NCBI RefSeq assembly: GCF_907165215.1
Contig: NZ_CAJRAY010000022.1
Location: 1 to 49,128 of the forward strand
DNA from: Thermobacillus xylanilyticus
GTDB taxonomy: Bacteria; Bacillota; Bacilli; Paenibacillales; Paenibacillaceae
Direction: 5' to 3'
DNA: 49,128 nt
In this document: piece by piece, positions 1-7,815 of the stretch
Layout of the letters: each line of letters starts with the position of its first letter
Numbering within the stretch: position 1 is the stretch's first letter
The notes under the pieces: generated by a model
What the model was told of the DNA's origin: nothing
The model's input: only the letters and a program-made list of their open reading frames with translations
The model's database searches: none
Translations under genes and position numbers: made by a program

Positions 1-62
1 CATTTCGACGTGAGTGATCCGATCCCCCTTCGGTAACATTTTACCTGAGTGATTGCGCGGCG

Positions 63-91
63 TTGAACCGCCGACAGCGCTGTTGTATGAT
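63..91 (+). promoter_or_regulatory. Predicted sigma-A promoter of ispD
   Basis: TTGAAC at 63-68 and TATGAT at 86-91 are separated by 17 bp, a good match to the vegetative consensus. It lies 40 bp upstream of the ispD start and could drive the ispD-ispF-gltX genes. Predicted from sequence only. Confidence 0.6.
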
Positions 92-130
92 AGGGAAGAT
101 ACGCTGGATGCGAGAAGGCGGGATTGCCGC

Positions 131-1390
131 ATGTTGGAGCGAAAAGAAGACTCGGCCGCTTCCCCGCCGGCCTGGAGCGCTGTCGTCGTCGCGGCGGGAC
201 GCGGCTCGCGCATGGGAACGGCCGAGCCGAAACAATATCTCGCGCTCGCCGGCAAGCCGATTCTGCTGCATGCGCTGGAACGGTTCGAGGCGATGCCGGA
301 GATCGGCGAGATCGTGCTGGTGACCGGCGCGGACGAGATCGGGCGCTGCGAGGCGCTGTGCGCGGCGCACGGCCTGCGCAAGGTGCGGCGGATCGTCGCC
401 GGCGGCGCGGAGCGGCAGCAGTCGGTGCACCGCGGGCTCGCCGCGGCGACGGGCGAATGGGTGCTCGTGCACGACGCGGTCCGGCCGCTCGTGACGCCCG
501 AGGCGGTCAGGCGCTGCATGGCGCAGGCTGAAGCGGCGGGCGCCGCGGTGCTCGCCGTGCCGGTGAAGGACACGATCAAGGTCGTGGACGAGGCCGGCCG
601 GATCGCGGCGACGCCGGACCGCCGCACGCTGCGGGCGGTGCAGACGCCGCAGGCGTTCCGGCGGGAGCTGCTGCTCGCCTGTCACGAGCGGGCGGCTCGC
701 GAAGGGTTCGCCGCGACCGACGACGCGGGCGTCGTCGAGCGGTACGGCCATCCGGTCGCCGTTGCGGAAGGCGAATATTCGAACGTGAAGATTACGACGC
801 CGGAAGATTTGACGGCAGCGGAATGGCTGCTGCGGATCGGCCGGCCGGGGGCGGCCGGCGCGCCTCCGGACGCGGGAGACGGCGGCAACACCAAAGGAGC
901 GGGCAACATGATCCGGGTCGGACAAGGTTTTGACGTGCATGCGTTCGCGGAAGGACGGCCGCTCATTGTCGGCGGAGTGACGATTCCCCACGAGCGCGGG
1001 CTGCTCGGCCATTCGGACGCCGACGTGCTGCTGCATGCGATTGCGGACGCGGTGCTCGGCGCGCTGGGACTCGGGGATATCGGGAAACATTTTCCCGACA
1101 CCGATCCGGCGTACAAGGACGCCGACAGCGTGAAGCTGCTCGAGCACGTATGGTCGCTCGCGAAGGAGCGGGGCTACAGGCTCGGCAACGTCGATGCGAC
1201 GATCATCGCGCAGCGGCCGAAGATGGCGCCTTACATTCCGCAGATGGCGCAGACCATCGCGCGCGTGCTGGAAGCGGACGAGCCGTCGCAGGTGAATGTG
1301 AAGGCGACGACGACGGAGCGGCTCGGTTTCACGGGCCGGGAAGAGGGCATGGCGGCACAGGCGGCCGTATGTCTGGTGAAGCAGGCTTAG
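131..1390 (+). CDS. ispD: 2-C-methyl-D-erythritol 4-phosphate cytidylyltransferase, in frame with IspF (IspDF-type fusion ORF)
   Basis: Residues 1-236 form a complete IspD, which joins CTP and MEP to give CDP-ME in the cytosolic MEP isoprenoid pathway. Visible motifs are the CTP-binding AAGRGSRMG (21-29), the following EPKQYL, HDAVRP (114-119) and NVKITTPED (218-226). No stop codon follows: a Gly/Pro/Ala-rich linker of about 22 residues leads straight into a full IspF domain starting at residue 260. The ORF could therefore make a bifunctional enzyme, as known in alpha- and epsilonproteobacteria. However, a strong ribosome binding site sits just before the IspF ATG, so separate IspF is also likely. 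The ATG at 131 is preferred over an in-frame TTG at 53, because the TTG lies upstream of the predicted promoter and adds non-homologous residues. Next gene is gltX. Confidence 0.88.
   Translation: MLERKEDSAASPPAWSAVVVAAGRGSRMGTAEPKQYLALAGKPILLHALERFEAMPEIGEIVLVTGADEIGRCEALCAAHGLRKVRRIVAGGAERQQSVHRGLAAATGEWVLVHDAVRPLVTPEAVRRCMAQAEAAGAAVLAVPVKDTIKVVDEAGRIAATPDRRTLRAVQTPQAFRRELLLACHERAAREGFAATDDAGVVERYGHPVAVAEGEYSNVKITTPEDLTAAEWLLRIGRPGAAGAPPDAGDGGNTKGAGNMIRVGQGFDVHAFAEGRPLIVGGVTIPHERGLLGHSDADVLLHAIADAVLGALGLGDIGKHFPDTDPAYKDADSVKLLEHVWSLAKERGYRLGNVDATIIAQRPKMAPYIPQMAQTIARVLEADEPSQVNVKATTTERLGFTGREEGMAAQAAVCLVKQA
908..1390 (+). CDS. ispF: 2-C-methyl-D-erythritol 2,4-cyclodiphosphate synthase (internal start in the ispD frame)
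   Basis: This converts CDP-ME 2-phosphate to MEcPP, two steps after IspD in the same pathway; IspF enzymes are trimers with a Zn site. The 160-residue segment has the usual full length of a stand-alone IspF. It carries the metal ligands D9, H11 and H43, the [12 protein letters not shown] loop and the C-terminal [16 protein letters not shown] motif. AAAGGAG at 893-899, 8 nt before the ATG at 908, is a near-ideal ribosome binding site. That favours independent initiation even though the frame is continuous with ispD. Whether the cell makes a fusion, two proteins or both cannot be decided from sequence. Confidence 0.8.
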   Translation: MIRVGQGFDVHAFAEGRPLIVGGVTIPHERGLLGHSDADVLLHAIADAVLGALGLGDIGKHFPDTDPAYKDADSVKLLEHVWSLAKERGYRLGNVDATIIAQRPKMAPYIPQMAQTIARVLEADEPSQVNVKATTTERLGFTGREEGMAAQAAVCLVKQA

Positions 1391-1447
1391 AGGGGCGATG
1401 CAGCCCCGAATTTGATCATGACTGACAGCGGAAAGGGGATGCCGGGC

Positions 1448-2908
1448 ATGACAAGCGAAGTGCGCGTCCGTTATGCGCCGTCGCCGACGGGGCATCTGCA
1501 CATCGGCAACGCGAGAACGGCGCTGTTCAACTATCTGTTCGCGCGCAGCGCGGGCGGAAAATTCATCATCCGGATCGAAGACACCGACACGAAACGCAAC
1601 GTCGAAGGCGGCGAGCAGAACCAGCTGCAATATTTGCGCTGGCTCGGCGTCGATTGGGATGAAGGCCCCGATGTCGGCGGGCCGTACGGTCCGTACCGGC
1701 AGACGGAGCGGCTGGACTACTACCGGGAGCTGACGGACGACCTGATGAAGCGCGGTCTCGCCTACAAGTGCTACTGCACGGAGGAAGAGCTGGAGCGGGA
1801 GCGCGAAGAGCAGGCGGCCCGCGGCGAGACGCCGCGCTATTCCGGCAGATGCCGGCACCTGACCGACGCGGAGCGCGCGGCTCTGGAAGCGGAAGGCCGC
1901 GAGGCGAGCGTCCGTTTCCGGGTGCCGGAAGGGAAAACGTACGCCTGGAACGATATGGTGAAGGGCGAGATTTCGTTCGAGTCCGAAGGCTTCGGCGATT
2001 TCGTCATCGTGAAAAAAGACGGCATCCCGACCTACAACTTCGCGGTTGTCGCCGACGACCACGGGATGAAGATCAGCCATGTGCTGCGCGGCGAGGATCA
2101 CATCTCGAACACGCCGCGCCAGCTCATGATCTATGAAGCGTTCGGCTGGGAGCCGCCGGTGTTCGGCCATATGACGCTGATCGTGAACGAGCAGCGGAAG
2201 AAGCTGAGCAAGCGCGACGAGTCGATCATCCAATTCATTGAGCAATACGACAAGCTCGGCTATCTGCCGGAAGCGCTGTTCAACTTCATCGCGCTGCTCG
2301 GCTGGTCGCCGGAGGGCGAGCAGGAGATCTTCACCCGGGAAGAGCTGACGAAGATCTTCACGCCGGCGCGGCTCAGCAAGAGCCCGGCCGTGTTCGACAC
2401 GCAGAAGCTGGCGTGGATGAACAACGACTACATCAAGCGGGCCGACGCGGACCGGATCGCGGCGCTCTGCGTGCCGCATCTGCAGGCGGCGGGTTTCCTG
2501 CCGGCGGAGCCGGATCAGGCGCAGCTGGAGTGGACGAAGCGGCTCGTGGCGCTCGTCCAGGAGAAGCTGCGCAGCGCGGCGGATATCGTGCCGCTCGCCG
2601 AGGTGTTCTTCCGCGATGACCTCGCGGACGAGCCGGAGGCGGCCGAGGTGCTGCGCGAGGAGCATGTGCCGACGGTGCTGCGCGCGTTCCTGGATGCGCT
2701 CCGTTCCGCGGACGGCGAATGGACGGCGGAGGGCGTCAAGGCGCTGATCAAGGGTGTGCAGCAGGCGACGGGCTTCAAGGGCAAGCAGCTGTTCATGCCG
2801 ATCCGCGCGGCCTTGACGGGCCAGACGCACGGTTCGGACCTGAACGAGACGATCGTGCTGCTCGGCCGGGAGAAAGCGGTGCAGCGCCTGCAGAAGCGGC
2901 TGGGTTGA
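1448..2908 (+). CDS. gltX: Glutamyl-tRNA synthetase
   Basis: Class I aminoacyl-tRNA synthetase that charges tRNA-Glu, and possibly tRNA-Gln for GatCAB amidation as in most Bacillales. The product is 486 residues, normal for the family. The HIGH-type signature is [11 protein letters not shown] (11-21) and the KMSKS-type loop is KLSKR (252-256). A CYC...CRH set in the insertion domain resembles the zinc site of GluRS. The start at 1448 is chosen because AAGGGG lies about 10 nt upstream and the protein then begins just before the conserved VRYAPSPTG. In-frame TTG 1412, ATG 1418 and ATG 1439 are weaker alternatives. It is 57 bp downstream of ispF and is followed by a long non-coding stretch. Confidence 0.96.
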   Translation: MTSEVRVRYAPSPTGHLHIGNARTALFNYLFARSAGGKFIIRIEDTDTKRNVEGGEQNQLQYLRWLGVDWDEGPDVGGPYGPYRQTERLDYYRELTDDLMKRGLAYKCYCTEEELEREREEQAARGETPRYSGRCRHLTDAERAALEAEGREASVRFRVPEGKTYAWNDMVKGEISFESEGFGDFVIVKKDGIPTYNFAVVADDHGMKISHVLRGEDHISNTPRQLMIYEAFGWEPPVFGHMTLIVNEQRKKLSKRDESIIQFIEQYDKLGYLPEALFNFIALLGWSPEGEQEIFTREELTKIFTPARLSKSPAVFDTQKLAWMNNDYIKRADADRIAALCVPHLQAAGFLPAEPDQAQLEWTKRLVALVQEKLRSAADIVPLAEVFFRDDLADEPEAAEVLREEHVPTVLRAFLDALRSADGEWTAEGVKALIKGVQQATGFKGKQLFMPIRAALTGQTHGSDLNETIVLLGREKAVQRLQKRLG

Positions 2909-3183
2909 CGTTCCGGGTTGAGAGTTTCGGGCCGGCTGACGGTTCAGGTCCGATGCGGCGCTGGCCGTTCGTCCGACATAGTGCAAAAATGCACCTTATT
3001 TCAGCCCCAATTGCCGGGAAGATTTCATTTGGTGCAAAAATGCACTTTATTCCAAACTCCGATTGCCGGACAGGCCTCATATAGTGCAAAAATGCACTAC
3101 ATTCGCCCAATTCCCGAAAAAGCGGCGAAATATAGTGCATTTTTGCACTGCGCGGCCGGCGGAATGACGGCCAACCCGGCGGA
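2909..3183. other. Intergenic stretch after gltX
   Basis: No convincing gene. The region holds the four-unit palindrome array at 2981-3148. I see no classical U-tract terminator directly after gltX. The pairing of the third and fourth palindromes (3084-3148) is the strongest potential RNA hairpin here, with a stem of about 24 bp. Confidence 0.6.
2981..3148. repeat. Four-unit palindrome array A (14-bp cores, 51/52/51-bp spacing)
   Basis: Cores of GTGCAAAAATGCAC occur at 2981-2994, 3032-3045 and 3084-3097. The fourth core, at 3135-3148, is the reverse complement. Start-to-start distances are 51, 52 and 51 bp, close to five DNA helical turns. Each core is followed, in its own orientation, by three bases and ATT, including the inverted fourth copy read on the minus strand. 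The spacers are 37, 38 and 37 bp and differ from one another. Because unit 4 is inverted, 3084-3107 and 3124-3148 form a long imperfect inverted repeat with a 16-nt loop. The 52-bp step breaks any reading frame, so this is not protein-coding. Function unknown. Confidence 0.85.
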
Positions 3184-3212
3184 TTGCAAGATTGCGCACC
3201 GCACGCTATACT
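3184..3212 (+). promoter_or_regulatory. Predicted promoter of the cysE T-box transcript
   Basis: TTGCAA at 3184-3189 and TATACT at 3207-3212 are separated by 17 bp. Transcription would begin near 3219, just before the T-box leader, and would include cysE and cysS. A GCTCCCG/CGGGAGC hairpin lies immediately downstream. Confidence 0.65.
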
Positions 3213-3218
3213 ACAGAC

Positions 3219-3591
3219 AGACGGGCTCCCGTCACGGCGGGAGCGATCAGACAAGCGATACAGACGACAAGCGTTGAACAGGAGAAGTACGTTCCGGCAG
3301 GAATCGCAGAGAGGACAACCGGCATGCGAGCGGCTGAAAGCCCGCGCCTGCCGGCTGGAAGTTGTCCATTCCGCGGAACCGAACATGCGCCTGGGAGCTT
3401 CGCCCCGAACCCGCGGCCCTCAAATGCCGGCGGCAGTAGGCGGCGGCGGGTCGCGCCGTTACACGCGGCAAGAGACGGGAACCGACCGTGTCTCCGGACC
3501 GTTCGCTTCAAGCGAACGGAGGAGAGGGGTTCCCAGGCAGAGTGGAACCGCATCGACCGTGCCTCTGCAGCTTCGGCTGCAGAGGCTTTTT
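3219..3591 (+). ncRNA. T-box leader, probably cysteine-specific
   Basis: This leader senses uncharged tRNA and controls transcription of cysE-cysS. The conserved T-box, AGAGTGGAACCGCA, is at 3539-3552. Its variable base (UGGA) would pair with a tRNA ending UCCA, and tRNA-Cys has U at the discriminator position. In Stem I, CAGG 3279-3282 pairs with CCTG 3390-3393, AGTA at 3286-3289 looks like the loop-E strand, and the specifier loop holds TGC (Cys codon) at 3386-3388. An upper stem is formed by GGACAAC with GTTGTCC. A hairpin at about 3500-3520 fits Stem III. The terminator follows. Cysteine specificity also agrees with the downstream genes. The outer boundaries are approximate. Confidence 0.85.
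3561..3591 (+). terminator. Intrinsic terminator of the T-box
   Basis: A perfect 11-bp stem (GCCTCTGCAGC with GCTGCAGAGGC) closed by a TTCG loop is followed by five T residues. It directly follows the T-box sequence, as expected for the terminator that competes with the antiterminator. Confidence 0.88.
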
Positions 3592-3673
3592 GGCGTGGGA
3601 GACCGGCGGGGCGCCGGGCGCGATGGACGGAACGGACGGTGTATGCGAAGTCGTTTTTCAGGGGGTGGGAAGG

Positions 3674-4408
3674 ATGTTTCGTCGGCTGAGGTCGGACATT
3701 CAGGCGGTATTCGATAACGATCCCGCGGCGCGCAGCTGGTTCGAAGTCGTCTTCACATATTCCGGACTGCATGCCATCTGGTTCCACCGGATGGCGCATG
3801 CGCTGTACAAGCGGAAGTTCTACACGCTTGCGCGCATCATCTCGCAGTTCAGCCGGTTCATGACCGGAATCGAAATCCACCCCGGCGCGAAAATCGGCAA
3901 CCGGCTGTTCATCGACCACGGGATGGGCGTCGTCATCGGCGAAACGTGCGAGATCGGCGACGACGTGGTCATCTATCAAGGCGTCACGCTCGGCGGCACG
4001 GGCAAGGAGAAAGGCAAGCGCCATCCGACGATCGGCAACAACGTCGTCATCGGCTCGGGGGCGAAAGTGCTCGGCTCGTTCAAGGTCGGCGACAACTCGA
4101 ACATCGGCGCGAACTCCGTCGTCGTGCGGGAAGTGCCGCCGAACAGCACGGTCGTCGGCATACCCGGACGAATCGTCCGGAGCAACGGCCGCCGGGTCGA
4201 CCGGCTTGACCATACGAAAATTCCGGACCCGATCATGGAGATGTTCCGCAGCATGCAGCGGGAGATCGAGGAGCTTCGGGGAGAGCTGGAAACGTTGAAG
4301 CGGGAAGCGGCAGACCGTCAGGCGCGGGCGCAGGCCGCGGAAACCGCGCCGGAGCGGGACGAGGCCGACTTGCACAAGCTCAAGATCACGACCGGAGGAG
4401 ACGCGTGA
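3674..4408 (+). CDS. cysE: Serine O-acetyltransferase
   Basis: This makes O-acetylserine from serine and acetyl-CoA, the committed step of cysteine synthesis. The 244-residue protein has an N-terminal helical domain followed by a left-handed beta-helix of hexapeptide repeats (about 65-165). It contains [23 protein letters not shown] and GVTLGGTG. The C-terminus has a charged, probably coiled-coil tail (about 185-230) that makes it somewhat longer than the Bacillus enzyme. The start at 3674 has AGGGGG about 8 nt upstream and falls after the T-box terminator; longer in-frame starts would translate the leader RNA. It ends one base before cysS. Confidence 0.95.
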   Translation: MFRRLRSDIQAVFDNDPAARSWFEVVFTYSGLHAIWFHRMAHALYKRKFYTLARIISQFSRFMTGIEIHPGAKIGNRLFIDHGMGVVIGETCEIGDDVVIYQGVTLGGTGKEKGKRHPTIGNNVVIGSGAKVLGSFKVGDNSNIGANSVVVREVPPNSTVVGIPGRIVRSNGRRVDRLDHTKIPDPIMEMFRSMQREIEELRGELETLKREAADRQARAQAAETAPERDEADLHKLKITTGGDA

Positions 4409-4409
4409 C

Positions 4410-5858
4410 ATGGCAGAAGGCCAAATCAGAATCTATAACACGATGTCGCGGGAGAAAGAAGTGTTCGTCCCGCTGACGCCGGGCAAAGTAAACATGTACG
4501 TATGCGGACCGACCGTCTACGACTACATCCATATCGGCAACGCGCGGCCGGTGATCTTTTTTGACGTGGTGCGGCGGTATCTGGAAGCGGTCGGCTACGA
4601 TGTGAACTATATCATGAACTTCACGGACGTGGACGACAAGCTGATCCGCAAGTCCGCGGAGACCGGCTCGACGGTGCCGGAGGTGGCGGAGAAGTACATC
4701 GCGGCGTTCAATGAGGACATCGAGGCGCTCGGCGTGCGGAAGGCGACGGTAAACCCGCGCGTCATGCACCATATTCCCCAGATCATTGCGTTCATCCAGG
4801 GGCTTGTCGAACGCGGATATGCGTATGAAAGCGGCGGCGACGTCTATTTCCGGACGCTGAAATTCCCGGAATACGGCAAGCTCTCGCACCAGAATCCGGA
4901 GGAGCTGCAGTACGGCATCCGGATCGAGGTCGGCGAGAAGAAGGAGAATCCGCAGGATTTCGCGCTGTGGAAGGCGGCGAAGCCGGGAGAGATTTTCTGG
5001 GAGAGCCCGTGGGGACCGGGCCGGCCGGGCTGGCACATCGAATGCTCGGCGATGGCGCGGGAGTATGCGGGCGATACGCTCGATATCCACGGCGGCGGCC
5101 ACGACCTGCAGTTCCCGCATCACGAGTGCGAAGTCGCGCAATCGGAGTCGCTCACCGGCAAGCCGCTGGCGCGGTACTGGATGCACAACGGCTACATCCA
5201 CATCAACAATGAGAAGATGTCGAAGTCGCTCGGCAACGGCATCACGGTGAAGGAACTGCTCAAGCGGACGAAGCCGGCGGCGGTGCGCTATTTCATGCTG
5301 TCGACGCACTACCGGAGCCCGCTCAACTTCACCGACGAGACGATCCGCCAGGCCGAGAACAGCATCGAGCGGATCGTGAACTGCCATGTGAATTTGAACC
5401 ACCGGCTGGCCGCCCTCGGCAGCCGCGGCGCCGTCGAAGCGGAGCAGGCGCGCGCGTCCGGATCGACCGGCGAGCCGGAGCTCGATCGGCGGATCGCGGA
5501 GATCCGCGCCCGTTTCCATGAGAAGATGAGCGACGATTTCAACACGCCGGACGCGGTGACCGCGCTGTTCGACCTGGTCAGCGAGGCGAACCAGGCGCTC
5601 AAGCGGGAAGTGCTGTCGGGCGCCGTCATCCGGGTGCTGCTCGATGAGCTGGAGGCGATCGACCGCGTGCTCGGCTTCCTGCCGCCGGCGGACGCCGCGC
5701 AGCTGGGAGACAAAGAGATCGAGCGGCTGATCGCGGAGCGGACGGAAGCGCGCCGGAACAAGAATTGGGCGCGCGCGGACGAGATCCGCGATCTGCTGGC
5801 GGAGCGGGGCATCGTGCTCGAGGACACGCCGCAAGGCGTGCGCTGGCGCCGCAAATGA
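4410..5858 (+). CDS. cysS: Cysteinyl-tRNA synthetase
   Basis: Class I synthetase that charges tRNA-Cys. The protein has 482 residues. The HIGH motif is HIGN (41-44), with the zinc ligand C32 in CGPTVYD. Further zinc ligands are in HIECSAMA and FPHHECE, and KMSKS is at 269-273. GGAGGAG lies about 10 nt upstream of the ATG. It shares the T-box transcript with cysE, so cysteine synthesis and tRNA charging would rise together when charged tRNA-Cys is scarce. Its stop overlaps the mrnC start (ATGA). Confidence 0.97.
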   Translation: MAEGQIRIYNTMSREKEVFVPLTPGKVNMYVCGPTVYDYIHIGNARPVIFFDVVRRYLEAVGYDVNYIMNFTDVDDKLIRKSAETGSTVPEVAEKYIAAFNEDIEALGVRKATVNPRVMHHIPQIIAFIQGLVERGYAYESGGDVYFRTLKFPEYGKLSHQNPEELQYGIRIEVGEKKENPQDFALWKAAKPGEIFWESPWGPGRPGWHIECSAMAREYAGDTLDIHGGGHDLQFPHHECEVAQSESLTGKPLARYWMHNGYIHINNEKMSKSLGNGITVKELLKRTKPAAVRYFMLSTHYRSPLNFTDETIRQAENSIERIVNCHVNLNHRLAALGSRGAVEAEQARASGSTGEPELDRRIAEIRARFHEKMSDDFNTPDAVTALFDLVSEANQALKREVLSGAVIRVLLDELEAIDRVLGFLPPADAAQLGDKEIERLIAERTEARRNKNWARADEIRDLLAERGIVLEDTPQGVRWRRK

Positions 5859-6322
5859 ACGATCGGACGAAATCCGGAGAATGGCCGGTTACGCCGCCGG
5901 CCAAGCCGCTGAATCTCATGAATCCCGTGGTGCTCGCCTACGTCGGCGACGCCGTGTTCGAATTGCTGGTGCGCCAGCATCTGGCGGCCAGGCCGAATCA
6001 CAAGCCGGATGAGCTGCACCGCGGCGCCGTCCGGTTCGTCTCCGCGAAGGCGCAGCGCGCGCTGCTCGAGATACTGCAGCCGCACTTGACGGAGGAAGAA
6101 GCCGAGATCGTCCGCCGGGGACGCAACGCGAAGTCCGGCGCGCCGCCCAAGGGCGCGGACATCCGCGATTACCGGCATGCGACGGCGCTGGAGTGCCTGT
6201 TCGGCTGGCTGTATTATGCGGGAAAGTTCGACCGCATGGCGGAGCTCTTGCGCCTGACGGAATTGGGCGAGCCGTCCGCGGGCGCGGATGCCGCAGTTCA
6301 TCGCAAGGAGGATGACCGATGA
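5855..6322 (+). CDS. mrnC: Mini-ribonuclease III
   Basis: A 155-residue RNase III-type catalytic domain without the double-stranded RNA-binding domain, which is the hallmark of Mini-III. In Bacillus the enzyme trims the double-stranded ends of pre-23S rRNA. The conserved acidic motif is YVGDAVFELLVRQHL (29-43), and the ADIRDYRHATALECLFGWLYY segment carries the second half of the active site. The start overlaps the cysS stop by four bases and the gene end overlaps rlmB, so translational coupling is likely. Confidence 0.93.
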   Translation: MNDRTKSGEWPVTPPAKPLNLMNPVVLAYVGDAVFELLVRQHLAARPNHKPDELHRGAVRFVSAKAQRALLEILQPHLTEEEAEIVRRGRNAKSGAPPKGADIRDYRHATALECLFGWLYYAGKFDRMAELLRLTELGEPSAGADAAVHRKEDDR

Positions 6323-7128
6323 CCGGTCGGGAAGACAGCAAGCATCAAGATGAAATCATCGCCGGCAGGCATCCGGTGCTGGAGGCGCTCAAGGCCGGCC
6401 GGGAGATCCACAAAATCTGGATCGCCGAAGGCGTCCAGCGCGCGCTGATCCAGCCGATCGAGGCGGAAGCGCGCCGGCGCGGCATCGTGATCCAGACGGT
6501 GGACCGGCGCCGGCTCGATCAGCTCGCGCAGGGGATCGCCCACCAGGGCGTCGCCGCGCAGGCGGCGGCCCACCGCTACGCGGAGCTGGACGAGCTGCTC
6601 GAAGCGGCCGAGGCGAAGGGGGAGCCGCCGCTCCTTCTGCTGCTGGACGAGATCGAGGATCCGCACAACCTCGGTTCCATTCTGCGCACGGCCGAATGCG
6701 CGGGCGCGCACGGCGTCGTCATTCCGAAGCGGCGCTCGGCGGGCCTTACGGCCGCCGTGTACAAGGCGTCGGCCGGCGCGGCCGAGTTCGTGCCCGTCGC
6801 CCGGGTTACGAACCTGGCGCAGACGATCGACCGGCTGAAGGAGCGCGGCCTCTGGATCGCCGGCGCCGACGCGGGCGCGCGGGACGACGTCTACCGCGCG
6901 GACCTGACGCTGCCGCTGGCCATTGTGATCGGCAGTGAAGGCCGCGGCATCGGCCGGCTCATCCGGGACAAATGCGATTTTCTCGTCAAACTGCCGATGT
7001 TCGGCAGGATCAATTCACTGAACGCCTCCGTCGCCGCGGGCGTCCTGCTGTATGAAGCCGTCCGACAGCGGACCGCCGCGCTGGAAGCAGCCGGAGGCAG
7101 CGGTCTGTCTCCGGAGCGGGACGGCTGA
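6319..7128 (+). CDS. rlmB: 23S rRNA (guanosine-2'-O-)-methyltransferase, TrmH/SpoU family
   Basis: SAM-dependent SPOUT methyltransferase that modifies the ribose of a 23S rRNA guanosine. The 269-residue protein has an N-terminal L30e-like substrate-binding domain starting GRHPVLEALKAGR. The C-terminal knotted domain carries the three SpoU motifs: EIEDPHNLGSILRTAECAG, VIGSEGRGIGRLI and LNASVAAGVLLYE. AAGGAGG at 6305-6311 precedes the ATG at a good distance. Its start overlaps the mrnC stop, and rae1 begins 2 bp after its end. Confidence 0.94.
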   Translation: MTGREDSKHQDEIIAGRHPVLEALKAGREIHKIWIAEGVQRALIQPIEAEARRRGIVIQTVDRRRLDQLAQGIAHQGVAAQAAAHRYAELDELLEAAEAKGEPPLLLLLDEIEDPHNLGSILRTAECAGAHGVVIPKRRSAGLTAAVYKASAGAAEFVPVARVTNLAQTIDRLKERGLWIAGADAGARDDVYRADLTLPLAIVIGSEGRGIGRLIRDKCDFLVKLPMFGRINSLNASVAAGVLLYEAVRQRTAALEAAGGSGLSPERDG

Positions 7129-7129
7129 C

Positions 7130-7681
7130 ATGTCCGCGGGTCGGGAAGTCGTGCTCCTGGTCGACGGCTACAACATGATCGGCGCATGGCCCGAACTGGA
7201 AAGGCTGAAGGAACGCGACTTCGAGGAAGCGCGCGACCGGCTGCTGGATCTGCTCGCCGAATATCAGGGTTACTCCGGCACGCGGGTGTACGTCATTTTT
7301 GACGCGCACCAGGTGCCCGGTCTCGGCCGGACTTACAAGCAGCAGAAGCTGACCGTCATCTATACGAAGGAAAACGAGACCGCGGACGAATGCATCGAAC
7401 GGCTCGTCGGCGAACTGTCGGGACGGGGGCGGCACATCTATGTCGCAACCTCCGACCTCGTGGAGCAGCATGTCGCTTTCGGCAAGGGCGCGCTGCGCAT
7501 TTCGGCCCGCGAATTGCTGATCGAGATCGAGCAGAACCGCAAATTCATCGGCGACGCCCTCCGCCGGACGCCGCCGGTAAAGCGCAATCCGCTGGACAGC
7601 CTGCTGGATCTGGACATCCGCACCAAGTTGGAGCGGATGCGGCGCGGCGGCATCGATTCGGACGATGCGGACAAAGCGTAA
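7130..7681 (+). CDS. rae1: Ribosome-associated endoribonuclease Rae1 (YacP family, NYN/PIN-like)
   Basis: In Bacillus subtilis, Rae1 (YacP) enters the ribosomal A site and cuts certain mRNAs during translation. The 183-residue protein begins with the NYN-domain strand VVLLVDGYNMIGAWPEL, which carries the first conserved aspartate. It continues with VIFDAHQVPG, ENETADECIERLV and IYVATSDLVEQHVAFGKGA, the remaining acidic positions of the fold. The start at 7130 is chosen because CCGGAG lies upstream and the sequence before it overlaps rlmB. It is the last gene of the cysE transcript, with a weak terminator following. Confidence 0.92.
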   Translation: MSAGREVVLLVDGYNMIGAWPELERLKERDFEEARDRLLDLLAEYQGYSGTRVYVIFDAHQVPGLGRTYKQQKLTVIYTKENETADECIERLVGELSGRGRHIYVATSDLVEQHVAFGKGALRISARELLIEIEQNRKFIGDALRRTPPVKRNPLDSLLDLDIRTKLERMRRGGIDSDDADKA

Positions 7682-7686
7682 ATTCT

Positions 7687-7707
7687 GCCGCCGGTCCGGC
7701 TTTTTTT
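7687..7707 (+). terminator. Weak intrinsic terminator after rae1
   Basis: A short GCCG/CGGC stem is followed by seven T residues, 6 bp after the rae1 stop and before the independently regulated exporter promoter. The stem is short, so termination may be partial. Confidence 0.5.
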
Positions 7708-7720
7708 AACCCCAAAAATG

Positions 7721-7794
7721 AGTGAGTACTCACTTGACTGACAGAGGAAGCCAGGTTTATACTGGATTCAAGGAATAGTGAGTGATTACTCACT
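7721..7794. promoter_or_regulatory. Twin palindromic operators for a TetR-type repressor
   Basis: AGTGAGTACTCACT at 7721-7734 is a perfect 14-bp palindrome. AGTGAGT-GATT-ACTCACT at 7777-7794 has the same half sites, separated by 4 bp. The first touches the -35 box and the second lies downstream of the -10 box. They are most likely bound by the TetR-family protein encoded at 9637-10305, giving autorepression of the exporter operon. This is inferred from placement. Confidence 0.75.
7734..7763 (+). promoter_or_regulatory. Predicted promoter of the ABC exporter operon
   Basis: TTGACT at 7734-7739 and TATACT at 7758-7763 are separated by 18 bp. The promoter sits between two identical-half-site operators and should drive both transporter genes and the regulator. 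Confidence 0.7.
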
Positions 7795-7815
7795 CTTGTA
7801 ACGGGAGGGGTTGCC

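Noticed and set aside
1..36. Short open stretch ending in TAA at the window edge
   Set aside because: It could be the tail of an upstream gene (relatives have a PIN/TRAM protein there), but about 11 codons with no recognisable motif are too little to call.
41..2986. 981-codon open frame on the minus strand opposite ispD-gltX
   Set aside because: Long antisense frames are expected from GC-rich codon use. The product is Arg/Leu/His-rich without any family, and the plus strand encodes recognised proteins. The same applies to the 1199- and 1341-codon frames opposite rpoB and rpoC.
2981..3148. CRISPR array
   Set aside because: The repeated core is only 14 bp, units change orientation, spacers keep partial similarity to each other and no cas genes are in the window.
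2918..3277. Open frame with repeated VQKCTLF-like peptides across array A; similar frame 11223-11522 across array B
   Set aside because: The repetition comes from the palindrome core read every 51 bp. The 52-bp step changes frame, so the peptide repeat is not maintained.
3184..3717. Open frames through the T-box leader and extended cysE starts at 3488
   Set aside because: They overlap the T-box and its terminator; cysE homology begins after 3674 where a ribosome binding site is present.
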